64,000 nt of DNA from Sipunculus nudus (taxonomy: Eukaryota; Annelida; Sipuncula; Golfingiida; Sipunculidae). The stretch's first letter is position 1, and each line of letters starts with the position of its first letter. Under the pieces are notes generated by a model. The model did not search any database. It was given only the letters and a program-made list of their open reading frames with translations, and was not told the origin of the DNA. This document shows, piece after piece, positions 48,001 to 56,500 of the stretch. The stretch covers positions 46,648,401 through 46,712,400 of the forward strand of contig CM049317.1 of assembly GCA_026874595.1 (NCBI GenBank), read 5' to 3'. The position numbers were made by a program, and so were the translations under genes.

Positions 48001-48820
48001 TAGAAAACATCCTAGAACCTTTGCAGTGTCAGTGCGACCTATATGAAATCATAATTCAAGAAACATTTTGCATGTCATTTTTCTTAAAAATAATAATATT
48101 ACAGGATGATATGTGCATTGGATTAGACATTGCAGAAGTCAGCAGAAAATAGTTGTTCCATCAAGGATCATCCCTTGTAACAATACAGACTTTCTACCAT
48201 TTGACTGACCATGAGAAATGTTTCCTCTGTGTACTCAACAGGAAGAAAAACAAAAAGTAAAGCTGCTTCAACCACTAGTCTGAGAGAAACTATTGACCTT
48301 GAGGGGGATGATCCATTTGAGGGCATGACATTAGAAGAGCTACAAACCACGTATGGATGATATGCATTTCTGGTTTATGTACAGTTTTATGAATTTTTAT
48401 TATGATTTAATTGACACACTATCTTGTTTTACATAACATTAAATATTAAATTAGTAAACTTTATAAGCATTAGGTTGCAAAAAAAAAATAATAAATATAT
48501 GAACAGGAGTGACATTTTTTCTGCAAGACAGTAATCAGTACATCAAAGGATACATTTTATGACTGAGCTTATGTTGGGTAAGTTGAAAGTATTTAACTTT
48601 ATAATGTGGTCCCTACCATGTTACAACTAAGTTATAATTTCCAGATGCTTTTCTTTCCAGTTTAGCAATACAGCGGGATGAAAATGAGGCTCTGAAAGCT
48701 GCACTGCAAAGCACTCTCAGGGCGAAGGAGGAGGATTTGAAACTGTACCAGCAAATGATGGCTGAGACCAAGGCAGTCTTCCTGCAGGGACTGAGACAGT
48801 TCAGGGGACAAGCATCATGA
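26924..48820 (+). CDS. CCDC13: CCDC13 orthologue, coiled-coil centriolar-satellite protein, 16 coding exons, 708 aa
   Basis: Spliced CDS: 26924-27097, 28651-28725, 31402-31647, 32116-32187, 33081-33200, 33551-33655, 37237-37416, 38222-38298, 38836-38935, 41364-41570, 43408-43574, 44460-44552, 45463-45582, 46643-46764, 48242-48350, 48661-48820 (TGA). These total 2127 bases (708 codons plus stop), every junction is GT-AG, and the frame stays open throughout. The protein is charged, Glu/Lys/Gln-rich coiled coil apart from a Ser/Pro linker at residues about 465-540. I recognise conserved blocks of animal CCDC13: ESGRLYKLL (exon 3), [12 protein letters not shown] (exon 6), [14 protein letters not shown] (exon 9), [12 protein letters not shown] (exon 10), and the C-terminal [10 protein letters not shown]...VFLQGLRQ. 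Length is close to the human protein (about 715). Known for the family: human CCDC13 is reported as a centriolar-satellite protein needed for ciliogenesis and genome stability; the same role here is inference. The ATG follows a splice acceptor directly, so a non-coding first exon lies upstream. Intron 6 (3.6 kb) and the other introns are full of repeats. Confidence 0.94.
27246..27589 (+). repeat. Poly-G tract and 3' half of a TATCCGCC-family element with insert
   Basis: After about 17 G (27250-27266), sequence matching 22207-22421 (27285-27492) runs directly into the family's 3' end: 'ccttgccact', 'ggcggata', perfect hairpin GTAGTCG-CTTGT-CGACTAC (27560-27578), CCGTATT, CTAG (27586-27589), T. 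It lies in CCDC13 intron 1. Confidence 0.75.
27690..28340. repeat. Three tandem copies of a C-rich 200-bp repeat (CCDC13 intron 1)
   Basis: Units start near 27711, 27912 and 28122 (spacing about 201 and 210 bases) with 'ctgatatatctgggaagtcc', 'gtgcaccattaaagtctaaa', 'acccatatgcatgtacccc' and C-runs (ccccaccctttaccccc). They are very similar to each other, so recent. The last ends in a (CA)n tract at 28325-28342. Confidence 0.85.
28651..28725 (+). CDS. CCDC13: CCDC13 coding exon 2 (residues 59-83)
   Basis: This is 75 bases, phase 0 at both ends, between acceptor tcttttgtag and donor AGG|gtatgt. It encodes [20 protein letters not shown] and the start of the next helix (NEQIR). It is too short to appear as a long ORF and was found by splice sites and frame continuity. 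Confidence 0.85.
29116..31007 (+). mobile_element. Helitron/Helentron-like element (GCCCCCGCC family) with 180-bp array, CCDC13 intron 2
   Basis: The head hairpin ATGCCCCCGCCAC-AAA-GTGGCCGGGGCAT (29116-29144) has one mismatch in 13 pairs. It is followed by TATAG and a cagtccgtcattccgtc tract. Then come modules of exactly 180 bases: cctgcagatattggcc-type blocks at 29231, 29411, 29591 and 29771, plus two after the nested insertion. The head arm returns inverted as ggcgggggca (30974-30983). The end is a short GTGT...ACAC hairpin and CTAG (31004-31007) followed by T. Confidence 0.75.
29943..30620 (+). mobile_element. Nested hairpin-headed element inserted in the 180-bp array
   Basis: The array sequence stops at 'acagccgttttt' and resumes at 'tttcgcaat' (30621). 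Between them lies an element starting with an imperfect hairpin (agccctcagc...gctgatgggct), then TATTG and a long tccgtccgtcc tract. It carries a perfect GGTGGCGCCACC (30302-30313) and ends in CTAG (30617-30620). No target duplication is seen; the junction falls in a T run. Confidence 0.75.
31402..31647 (+). CDS. CCDC13: CCDC13 coding exon 3 (residues 84-165)
   Basis: 246 bases, phase 0 at both ends (acceptor catgcag, donor GAG|gtttgt). It encodes the conserved block [20 protein letters not shown], and later [20 protein letters not shown]. This is the most recognisable N-terminal part of CCDC13. Confidence 0.93.
32116..32187 (+). CDS. CCDC13: CCDC13 coding exon 4 (residues 166-189)
   Basis: 72 bases, phase 0, acceptor gattcacag and donor AAG|gtcagt. 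It encodes a short Lys/Glu-rich, poorly conserved linker ([20 protein letters not shown]). Its support is frame continuity and good splice sites rather than similarity. Confidence 0.8.
32190..32470. repeat. Degenerate (ACATACA)n-rich stretch, CCDC13 intron 4
   Basis: Many acatac/acacac/atacat words on the + strand. It is simple-sequence-like and imperfect. Confidence 0.6.
32811..32935. repeat. Short tandem repeat of about 20 bp, CCDC13 intron 4
   Basis: Five to six units of 'aagaccacctgtgaatt' variants, each with a CACCTG E-box core. Confidence 0.7.
33081..33200 (+). CDS. CCDC13: CCDC13 coding exon 5 (residues 190-229)
   Basis: 120 bases, phase 0, acceptor tctttaacag and donor AAG|gtcaga. 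It encodes a coiled-coil segment ending [20 protein letters not shown], matching the family's SDLRNQ...KQEL block. Confidence 0.92.
33551..33655 (+). CDS. CCDC13: CCDC13 coding exon 6 (residues 230-264)
   Basis: 105 bases, phase 0, acceptor catcacaag and donor AAG|gtaaaa. It encodes [20 protein letters not shown] and then [15 protein letters not shown]. The EVGE-N-QSLL...W-GR-QQ pattern is diagnostic for CCDC13. Confidence 0.94.
33840..35233. mobile_element. TIR DNA transposon remnant, 1394 bp, TA duplication (CCDC13 intron 6)
   Basis: Starts CCGTAAAATCTCCACTTAAA and ends with the exact complement; the inverted repeat is 25 bases. It is flanked by TA at 33838-33839 and 35234-35235, as in Tc1/mariner/pogo-type elements. 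Inside the left end, 'ttaaaaccgcac' recurs three times as subterminal repeats. No transposase motif was found in its short ORFs, so it is non-autonomous. Confidence 0.8.
35545..36489 (+). mobile_element. Helitron/Helentron-like element (TATCCGCC family), CCDC13 intron 6
   Basis: The head hairpin starts at 35545. The body has palindrome variants and one perfect GGTGGCGCCACC (36282-36293). The 3' hairpin GTAGTGGCTTGTCGACTAC has one mismatch. It ends in CTAG at 36486-36489 followed by T. At 945 bases it is shorter than its sister copies, lacking a module. Confidence 0.75.
36575..36830 (+). mobile_element. tRNA-derived SINE, + strand (CCDC13 intron 6)
   Basis: The A-box-like gtggctcaggagtaga (36587 on) and the B-box-like agttcaaatcttggc (about 36628-36642) have tRNA-like spacing. 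A body and an A-rich end (atgtaaaaataaaatgac, about 36797) follow. It is too diverged to be a tRNA gene. Confidence 0.6.
36880..37085 (-). mobile_element. tRNA-derived SINE, - strand (CCDC13 intron 6)
   Basis: The complement of 'ggggtcgaacccagg' (about 37011-37025) is a near-perfect B-box, and the A-box-like part lies near 37060-37075. The body contains the complement of gaggaagccagagaaccc, a conserved central-domain-like block seen in several animal SINEs. It faces the SINE at 36575. Confidence 0.6.
37237..37416 (+). CDS. CCDC13: CCDC13 coding exon 7 (residues 265-324)
   Basis: 180 bases, phase 0, acceptor ctgttacag and donor GAG|gtacag. It encodes [20 protein letters not shown], a less conserved Ser/Arg stretch, then [17 protein letters not shown], corresponding to the family's IR-LE-EK block. 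Confidence 0.9.
38222..38298 (+). CDS. CCDC13: CCDC13 coding exon 8 (residues 325-349, 350 split)
   Basis: 77 bases, acceptor aatccacag and donor CAG|gtatcg, leaving phase 2. It encodes [20 protein letters not shown] and then EASKA. The split codon AG|A at the junction gives Arg350. Confidence 0.9.
38836..38935 (+). CDS. CCDC13: CCDC13 coding exon 9 (residues 350-383)
   Basis: 100 bases, acceptor ttatttcag and donor ATG|gtaggt. It encodes [20 protein letters not shown] followed by [13 protein letters not shown]. The KG-HDDELI-ALM motif is the strongest CCDC13 match in the window. Confidence 0.95.
39327..39840 (+). repeat. Hairpin-headed repeat with a perfect 16-bp palindrome head, CCDC13 intron 9
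   Basis: CCTGTCATATGACAGG (39329-39344) is fully self-complementary. It is followed by AGAATTATGG and a 'ctgtctgtccatttgtctgt' tract, then two or three diverged modules (tttgatttttagcaaaatcc, 'aatgaggtcagaggtca'). It has the same architecture as the other hairpin-headed families, but the 3' end is unclear. Confidence 0.65.
39850..40820. repeat. Inverted 'accatagctc'-family copy plus a further repeat, CCDC13 intron 9
   Basis: 39880-40300 matches the complement of the family at 16440-18270 (cctttgagctgtggggcttg, 'ccagtattttgataatta'). From about 40500 a ctgtctgtcagtctgtatgt tract opens another repeat, which seems to end in TTCTAG (about 40814-40819) followed by T. Confidence 0.55.
40845..41345. 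repeat. 15-bp minisatellite (TGAGTCATGTCATTT)n, CCDC13 intron 9
   Basis: About 33 units of 15 bases with point variants, ending about 18 bases before exon 10. By hand count about 17 units keep a perfect TGAGTCA. The array is open on both strands because its length is a multiple of three; that is not evidence of coding. Confidence 0.93.
41364..41570 (+). CDS. CCDC13: CCDC13 coding exon 10 (residues 384-452)
   Basis: 207 bases, phase 0 at both ends. The acceptor gacttcag follows directly on a 15-bp minisatellite; the donor is GCT|gtaggt. It encodes a long Lys/Gln/Glu coiled coil ending [20 protein letters not shown], matching the family's VAEREAKV-QLE block. Codons here are more GC-rich than in neighbouring exons. 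Confidence 0.92.
42787..43407. repeat. 41-bp minisatellite containing the exon 11 splice acceptor, CCDC13 intron 10
   Basis: About 15 units of 'gtttgtagagtctccatgtt' plus 'tgatagtcataacaatactgt', a few units missing two or three bases. The last unit runs straight into exon 11, so each unit carries a copy of the acceptor tttgtag and of the first eight exonic bases AGTCTCCA. Confidence 0.93.
43408..43574 (+). CDS. CCDC13: CCDC13 coding exon 11 (residues 453-507, 508 split)
   Basis: 167 bases, donor CAG|gtaggt, phase 2. The acceptor is read as tttgtag ending at 43407; an alternative acceptor (ctccag, ending at 43416) would drop three residues and keep the frame. It encodes [20 protein letters not shown] and then a Ser/Pro-rich linker. 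The 41-bp tandem array directly upstream repeats this acceptor and the first exonic bases many times. Confidence 0.85.
44460..44552 (+). CDS. CCDC13: CCDC13 coding exon 12 (residues 508-538, 539 split)
   Basis: 93 bases, acceptor tttttttag, donor CAG|gtgagt. It encodes a Ser/Arg-rich, probably disordered linker ([20 protein letters not shown]). Family similarity is weak here, as it is for the same region of the human protein. Support is frame continuity and strong splice sites. Confidence 0.85.
45463..45582 (+). CDS. CCDC13: CCDC13 coding exon 13 (residues 540-578)
   Basis: 120 bases, acceptor taactag, donor AAG|gtcagc. It encodes a renewed coiled coil with [20 protein letters not shown], matching the family's W-AAEVERD-L-E---VLQ block. 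Confidence 0.93.
46643..46764 (+). CDS. CCDC13: CCDC13 coding exon 14 (residues 580-619)
   Basis: 122 bases, acceptor tgtttcag, donor TCAG|gtcagt, leaving phase 1. It encodes [20 protein letters not shown] followed by a Lys-rich helix ending KVELGPKS. Confidence 0.9.
47120..47575. repeat. 'accatagctc'-family copy (inverted body) with poly-C, CCDC13 intron 14
   Basis: The complement matches 16440-18270 (tccagggaggtccatgaaaa, 'ctgttacccatattctccc'). It includes a run of about 25 C at 47322-47346, which in sister copies is only a short 'ggggggta'. This is a recent homopolymer expansion. Confidence 0.7.
48242..48350 (+). CDS. CCDC13: CCDC13 coding exon 15 (residues 620-655)
   Basis: 109 bases, acceptor tcaacag, donor CAC|gtatgg. 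It encodes a basic stretch ([11 protein letters not shown]) then an acidic one ([18 protein letters not shown]). The basic part corresponds to the PRTKTG region of vertebrate CCDC13. Confidence 0.9.
48661..48820 (+). CDS. CCDC13: CCDC13 coding exon 16, C-terminus and stop (residues 656-708)
   Basis: The acceptor is ttctttccag. It encodes [20 protein letters not shown] and then [11 protein letters not shown]...[14 protein letters not shown] with a TGA stop at 48818-48820. This is the conserved C-terminal block of the family. No confident AATAAA was found near the stop, so the 3' end of the mRNA is not called. Confidence 0.95.
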
Positions 48821-49555
48821 CCATTTACATCACCTTATTGTGATCTGTTTTTGACAAATGACCGTTGAAGCAACCACATATTGTCTACTGTAGATCGGCA
48901 TGTGTGATCAGCATGTATTTATCACTGATCGAAATAGGAACTAGCATTTTTTTCACTTTTCAGATTTAGAAGTGGCCAAGGGGACATTATTTCTTCAATG
49001 TTTCTCCAAGCTATAGGCCAAAACATTTTTAACCATTAAAAGCATATGTAATTGTTCATAACTCATCAAAACACTCTTTCAGCCCATCTGTAAGTTTTAC
49101 TGAAGATTTGTTTGTATATTGGCATATACTGGGAAGCATTTCTACCTTGCATATACATTATACACCCTTATGAGTACTTGTTGGACAATTTTGAATGTTT
49201 AGGGTCTCTTGTTACCAAAAAAGGAAACAAATCAAATTTAAAATGGGTCCACAGATTTAAAAACACACATTAATTGTGATTCCAGTTGGTAGAACATGTT
49301 GCATGCCTGGTAAAAGATATGTCTTAAAAACAAGTTAAAGATGTACACATTTTAAAAATTTCTCTTGAATGTGGGCTAGGCTGGTAAAAATGACGTTCCA
49401 AATGTGGCAGATGGCATAGCCAGTGACCCCCGAAACATGACTTAAATAGACTGAACATACAAAAGAAATACAATGTCTTTCATGTATGGAGCATTCATTG
49501 TCTTTAAACTCGATGTTAGTGGTGTTTCGCATGGCTTCAGTTTATATGCACTTTG
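48821..49555 (+). other. 3' flank of CCDC13
   Basis: Probably 3' UTR at first. Possible weak signals such as attaaa (49037) occur, but none with a clear downstream element. No other gene or repeat recognised. Confidence 0.35.
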
Positions 49556-49579
49556 GTGCAGTGTAAAAAATGCACTTTT

Positions 49580-50690
49580 TTTTAGCAAACCTGTGAGCTT
49601 ATGTGATGGCACGGATTCCTCCATCAGCAATCCGCTGTCTGCCGTCCATGGGTGTAAGTCAGAAACCGTCAGAGCTAGCAGCTCTAAATTCATGTAAGAA
49701 TTAGTCATGTGAAACTTGGTGCCCTAGAGCTTATTATCGGTATCTGCATTAATTTAGATTTTATAGAGAAAAAGTTTAAAAAACTTTAAAATCTTCTTCT
49801 CTGAAACTGTCCAGCCAAATTGTCCAATATTTCACAGAAATGTTCCCTGGGACAATCTCTCTCAAGTTTGTTCGAATGGTTCCAGTTAAGTGATTTTTGT
49901 CCCAGTTACAGGAAGTTGAACTTAGTCATTTGCATGCTTAAATTACAATCTGGGAAATGACTAGAGCTATCATCATCAAATTTTATGTTAATGTAGGTCA
50001 CTCGAGTCATATCTGAAATTGAGGTATTGATGGCGCCACCTGCATTGGTCTTTTTGTACGGGGTCAATGGTGCCTGAAGCATACAGAGGGCTACAAAAAA
50101 CTTCTTCTCTGAAAGCGTAAAGCCAAATTGTTTAATATTGCACAGAAATGTTCCTAGGGTAGTGCTTTCATAAATTTGTTCAGTTGGTCTCTGTTCAATG
50201 ACTTTTGGCTGAGTTATGGGAAGCTGGATATAGTCAGATGTCGTAGCAGCCCATTTCTGCTCAGTGGCTACAAAGATCTTCTTCTCAAAAACCACAGCGT
50301 CAAATTCTTTAATCTCACACATGAATGATCCTTAGATGTTGGTTATTCAAATTTGTTCAAATGGTTTTGATTCAGTGATTTTCTTAGATTTTATACAGGA
50401 AAAGTTAAAAAAAGATATAAAAATCTTCTTCTCCAAAACTTTCCAGCCAAATGTTTCAGTATTTCACAGAAATGATCCCTAGAACAATCTCTCACAGATT
50501 TGTTTGAATGGCTCCAGTCAACTTAGTCATCTGTGCAAAAAAGCATACTAAACTTAAAGTCGCAGTCACAGCTGGAGCTGTCATCACCAAATTTTATGCC
50601 AATGTTTATCACATGAGTCATATCTGAAATTGAGGTGTTGGTTGCGCCACCTACATTGATCTGTTTTTACAAGCAAAAATGTAAGTTTAG
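49580..50690 (+). repeat. Hairpin-headed repeat with tandem modules (same family as 19260 and inverted 2400-4510)
   Basis: The head 'agcaaacctgtgagcttatg' (49585 on) is a degraded AGCTCAC/GTGAGCT hairpin followed by ctgccgtcc. Modules with 'cagttacaggaagttgaact', 'gctatcatcatcaaatttta' and 'gaggtattgatggcgccacc' repeat at about 270-400-base spacing. Confidence 0.7.
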
Positions 50691-50718
50691 ACTCTTCTAG
50701 CTTATATACACTGTTTTT

Positions 50719-52975
50719 AGTTCACTCTGTGAACTTATGCCATGGCGCAGCGTCCGCCGTCCACTGTCCACTGTCAACTGTCCACCGTCCACCGTCTGTT
50801 ACCAAATATCTCAACAGCCACAGCAGCTACCTTCATGAAACTTTGCAGAATTATTGATCATGGGATGGAGATGTAAAAATAAGCTTTTGGTGGCGCCACC
50901 TATGTTGACCTACTTTCTGCGGGACGAAATGGTCTTTTCAACTTCTTCCAAGATAAGTCATAAAGTATTAATATTTTGGCCTTCATATCATAGTCAACAG
51001 TTCCTTAGAAGAAGGGGAATAATTTGTGTGTAAATTCAGTCAGGTCATTTTCAAGATAGCGTCTCTACGGAACTTCAAATCGTGTCTAGTGCAAAATATG
51101 ACAACTTGATGTGTTTCCATACAGGATGTATTGTCTGATACCAAATATCTGAGGAACTGCTGCAGCCTTCAGTTTCAAATTTCACAGGAATATTGATCAT
51201 GTGACTGCTGAATGATTTTGACCTGCAGGTGGCGCCACCTATGTTGACCTACTTTCTACAGGCTGTAATGTTTTTTTCTGCTTTTTCCAAGATATGTGTC
51301 CGCAAGAACTCCTCCGTAACCGCTGGGCGGAATTTTACGAAACCCGGGATTATGTTTGGGTCACATGTGAACTGCTGCGCCCCGATTTTGTTTTGACCTC
51401 TGACCTTTCCTCTGCGCTCTGTGTCCGTTTGTGCGTCTGTTTCCACACATAAACCCACATATCTCGGGAACCGTTTGACCGATCAGGAAAATTTTTTTGC
51501 ACAAATGTAGCCCTTGGAGAGCTTTATAACATACACAAAAAATGGTGGCACCACCTGCAACAATGTTTGCACAGTGTCCATCTGTTCATCTGCCTTGGGT
51601 TAAAATCACTCATATCTCTGCAGTGACTTGACTAATTCACCTGAAATTCGGCATGCGTATACATCCTGGATAGCTTTTCTGATTTTATGACAGGTGGCAC
51701 CACCTACATTCACGTTTACGCTGCAGACATCCAAGCTCATATCTCGGGAACCGTTTGACCGATCAGGAAAATTATTTTGCACAAATGTAGCCCTTGGAGA
51801 GCTTTATAACATACACAAAAAATGGTGGCGCCACCTGCAACCATGTTTGCACAGTGTCCATCTGTTCATCTGCCTTGGGTTAAAATCACTCATATCTCTG
51901 CAGTGACTCGACTAATTCACCTGAAATTCGGCATGCGTATACATCCTGGATAGCTTTTCTGATTTTATGACAGGTGGCGCCACCTACATTCACGTTTACC
52001 CTGCAAACATCCAAGCTCATATCTCGGGAACCGTTTGACCGATTGGGCCAAAATTTTGCATGTGTATAGATCTCACATAGCCCTTTATCATACGCAAAAC
52101 TGGTGGCGCCACCTGCAGCCATTTTTGCACAGCTCCTGTCTGTTTGTCTGCCATGGGATAAAATCACTCATATCTCAGCAGTGGTTTGACATATCTGCCT
52201 AAACTTTTGCAGGTTTATACATCCCCGACAGCTCTCTTGATTTATGACAGGTGGCACCACCTGCATTCTAGTTTATGCAGCAGACATCCAAGCTCATATC
52301 TTGGGAACCGTTTGACCGATTGGGTCAAAGTTTTGCATGTGTATAGTTCTCACATAGCTCTTTATCATACGCAAAACTGGTGGCGTCACCTGCAAACATT
52401 TTTGCTCAGCGTCCATCTGTTTGTCTGCCACGGGCTAAAATCACTCATATACATGTAGTGGTTTGACTTATCTGCCTTAAATTTTGCATATGTATACAAC
52501 TTGGACGGCTTTCTGGATTTTGTGGTAGGGGGGGGGCAACCTACATACACAATTTGGCTGCAGACATCCATGCTAATATGCAACACTTCACTCTATTACC
52601 CCTTGCCACTCGATCCATGCCTCACTTCACCCGTTCCACTCTGATTTAGGCGGATACACGTAGTCTCTTGATGACTACCCGTATTCTAGTTTGAGTATAA
52701 ATTCAGTCAAGTCATTTTCAAGATGGCATATCTACGGAACTTCAAATTGTGACAATTGCAAAATTTGACAACTTGATGTGTTTCCAAACATGATGTATTG
52801 TCTGTTACCAAATATCTTAGGTACTGCTGCAGCCTTCAGTTTCAAATTTCACAGGAATATTGATCATGTGACTGCTTAATGATTTTGACCTGCAGGTGGC
52901 GCTACTTTCAGCAGGCTGTAATGGTCTTTTCCGCTTTTATCCATAATATATCATTAAGTATTTATTTGTTATAAT
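50719..52975 (+). repeat. Hairpin-headed repeat (AGTTCAC head), interrupted by a TATCCGCC-family element
   Basis: The head AGTTCAC-TCT-GTGAACT (50719-50735) is a perfect 7-bp hairpin, then TATGCCATGG and a gtccgccgtccac tract. Modules with 'gtaaattcagtcaggtcatt', 'caacttgatgtgtttcc' and 'ggtggcgccacctatgttga' (perfect palindromes at 50889 and 51228) are interrupted at about 51297 and resume at 52690. Confidence 0.7.
51297..52689 (+). mobile_element. Helitron/Helentron-like element (TATCCGCC family), 5' truncated, nested
   Basis: The 5' head is missing; the copy begins at 'gtccgcaagaactcctccg', inside the family consensus. Perfect palindromes lie at 51824, 51973 and 52102. The 3' hairpin GTAGTC-TCTTGAT-GACTAC and CTAG (52686-52689) followed by T are intact. 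The outer repeat continues directly after the T. Confidence 0.75.
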
Positions 52976-53099
52976 CTGCCAAAATAGAGTCTCCTCTGAG
53001 ACTCTTGGACTGATCTTTCTGAAACATTTTTTAATCACCTGCCAAAATGCACAGTAATTTACAGGGAAAATTAGACCCCTGGGTCTCTTGTTTAAGAAA

Positions 53100-53580
53100 C
53101 TGTTAGGTTGATTGGTTTAACCTTTACAAGAATTGTTCTATGGTATTGTTGTGTCACTTTTATAAGAATAGGTTGGGTAGATGCAGCTGTAAAAAAGCAG
53201 TGTAGCCAATTGAAAAAGGCTTTCAGTGTTGGAAAACAGATTTGGCAGCAAGGCAAGTTTCAACATGTTAGGTCAAGAGGTCAATCAGTGCACTCAGGTG
53301 CAGTCCAGACATCACCTTGACAATTGACCTGGCTCTGCCTGGTGTCCAGATGTGTCTAGACTCACCGTCTAGACGTCTAGAACCTGGCAACTGTGTCAGA
53401 TTTTACAAAAGGAACAGTTACGCTCTGTATCTATGCATAACTTTGGCAGACTGCCAACCATTTCAGATTTTTCAACAGGTCAAGCTTCAGTCTGTAAGAG
53501 CCAGTGGTAAGTTTCAGTCTGTAAGAGCCAGTGGTGCGGTTACATGTGTCACATTAGGTACCCTTGACCTGAGGGAAAGC
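53100..53580 (+). repeat. Partial copy of the 20040-21300 repeat
   Basis: Blocks such as 'ataagaataggttggg', 'catgcataactttggcagac' and 'agtgcactcaggtgcag' match the modules at 20040-21300, with a short internal duplication (gtttcagtctgtaagagcca twice near 53475-53530). Confidence 0.6.
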
Positions 53581-53599
53581 TGAGCCTCCATTGCCAGTA

Positions 53600-56500
53600 T
53601 GCATTAGTAGGTGTGACTCAATACCAAGTCTAAAAGAGGAACTTGTTCTTAGATTTTACAGGGAAAAAGCTAAAAAAAATTTTTAAATGTTCTCCGAAAC
53701 CATGCTGCCAAATTGTCTGTTCATCTGTCCCAATATCCCTCCCTGGCAAAAAGAACATATCGCAAATATCCCGACTGATACATCCTAGTATTAAAATGTC
53801 CTAGTCCGAAATGTGCAGGTCCGAAACGTCCATTTGGCTGTAATTATAATGACTAAGGTAGATATGCAAGACATGAGAAGATCAGTATTAAATTTTAGAA
53901 ATAAACATTCATACTCCAAAACTTTGCTCAGGTTCGCATTAGGTCTGTAGGCCTTGTTATATCTGAAGTGAAACAATCATAATCGGCGGTTCATGTGTGC
54001 AAAGGAACGTGACTGCTGTAAAGGTTTAATAAACCACAATCTGATTTGAGAGATGTAATGTTTAAAATTAGATTTTTATTCACAAACGTTTTGGTCAGAC
54101 TGTAGTGCTACATAGATCACTTGTCAGTGGCAAGCACCACTTGGAAATAGGACGTTCCTCCAAGTGGTGACGCCAACTTTATACCTCTGTCATGATTACA
54201 TCACATAATTCTGAATTAGGAAATGATACTACGTCCATCGTTAAAATTTGCTGTGATATAATACGTTAAAAAGGCCAGCATATCAGCCTGGACAGGCCAA
54301 AATTGAATTTTCTTATTGCCATGAATGCCAATTTGATGTATCAATCTGCCTGTTTGACATTGTGTCTGTTTTATTTATGTATCTGCAACTTAGTTTTATT
54401 TTAAGTTCAGAATATCGTAACAAATAAATGTATGTTGCATGTTGAACGCTAAAATACTTGTTAGCTGGCGAATATGTCATATGCCGTACGTCCCAGCTAC
54501 TCTCTGAGTATAAGTATCTAGTCCCAGTCCCCAAACATAAATATACTGGTCAACTGTGCTATTTTTAATGAGTAATAGTTTATAATAATATGTCGGATAA
54601 AAATACCTTGATTTTTCTTTCTCTTTATCAACTTTCTGTTCCTATGCAGTGTCACATTAATGCTCATAATTAAATCTCATTGCTTTACACAACTAACAGA
54701 ATTAATACTTTTATATTAGGCATATTTTTCAGGATGTTGTGTGCCTGTAATATTCGTGATTTAAAGTTTAAACATTAAGATTATATATTCCGCTTATTGC
54801 GCGATTCTGTTAACATGAATGGATGAATTGGGGTTTATATTCTCGCGCGCACTTTATTTCGCATTATTGTCAATCTTATATCCCATTCCACAAAGGAATA
54901 TCCGCTTTACAGCATTGTATGGTACGTTTTTGACATTTTGTAATCATTTTAAACACAGGAGCGCATATCAGGTTATGATATTATTACAACTTTCCACACA
55001 GACGATGTAGACTCTGATTAATTCAGTAACAGATGCTAAGGGTTCAGTATTCCTTGAACAGTCATCAAGAAGACCAGTAGTGACAAATATTTGCACAACA
55101 CGTGGGCCACCTTTTATTAACTATTTATACACATCTGATTTGTACACAGATTATCCTAAATAAACCGTGGGACTTGTTTGTTCTCTGTGTTACGTGGATG
55201 ATCACTGTTCGTGCACTCAGTGCCCACACTGCTGGATATGTATGTACGATGATATAACGAAATCACCGAACCTCGAATAATCATTGTTTTTATGTTTCTT
55301 TTAAAAGGGCCGGTCGACTGCTTGGTTCCTCTGTGGTAATTCTGCCTTGCAACATAAATCCCTTACAGTTCAATTAACCTGTAACTTTCCTTCTGTGGGA
55401 GCTAATATTTTACAAAACTTGAATTATCGTACTTAAATTAGCACAAGCATGTAAGGGTATGGTAATAAAATAATGAGATGGGTTATAGTGCAATATTTTG
55501 GACAAAGTTTAAAGAACTTGTGATATCAACTCAATATTAATCTCTCATCTTGTAAATCGCGCGGGATGTAAAGTGCTTTTACTTGAGCTAAATTCTGCAT
55601 TCTTCAGCTCACGCTCCCACTCAAACCAGTTTGAGGCACAGAGCCACCGCATGAAGGCTTAAATTCTGCAACTTGGGAAATTAAATTTATTCTTCAGTAT
55701 GAGTATATATCCAGTATAACGAAACTGTCAATACAGGCAACTAATCTTAGGTGCAGAGTTGCCAATGAGAATTCCCACACATCATTAAACCATGGCGTCT
55801 CTCTCTCATTCATTCATATATTTATATAAACAAATCCCCCTGCAACCACTACATTGGCTAGAAGGGTAAAGTGAATACACAATATACTACCCAATCACAT
55901 GAAGTAAACAGTTTATTGAATATACTCCTGACAAATGTAAGATTTAAGTACACCTACAGTGCACTTATACATTATCTACAGCGATATCATTTGTCTATGC
56001 GTACACCGGTTATTATTACAGCGAGCTTCCACCTGGGCATGAAGTTATCAGATATAATTCCTTCCGGGTTCAGAGCCCCGTTGTCATTCAGTACTAGCTC
56101 AGCTACCAAGACAAAAAATAATTGATCCAACATTTCTGATCGATAATTTATGTGTTTAAAATGATTTACTAATTCACGAGGTCTGATGGCCAGCCAGGGT
56201 GATTTCTTGTACCGTTAAAAAATTCTTCATCCACTAATGTGAAGGCATTTGAATGTAGAAAAGGTTATGTTCATTTATTTAGTCAAATCATAATAATAAT
56301 CAAAATATCCATACTAGGTGTAAACAAATGAGAAAAGCTGTAAATGAGAGAGAAGCCTATATTGAACTCATTTAGTGTGATTTGAAATAATACACCGGTA
56401 GTCAGGCTAAATCTTATAAGGGAATTCAACTGAATTCACAGATACACAATGATTCAAAAAGGTTTACCCAGGCTTCGATACCGCTTTGGATAAGACAAAT

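Noticed and set aside
47980-48152. Possible extra CCDC13 exon after tttcag (GAAACACTGGGG...)
   Set aside because: The acceptor looks good, but no donor keeps the frame with exon 15, and exon 14 joins exon 15 cleanly.
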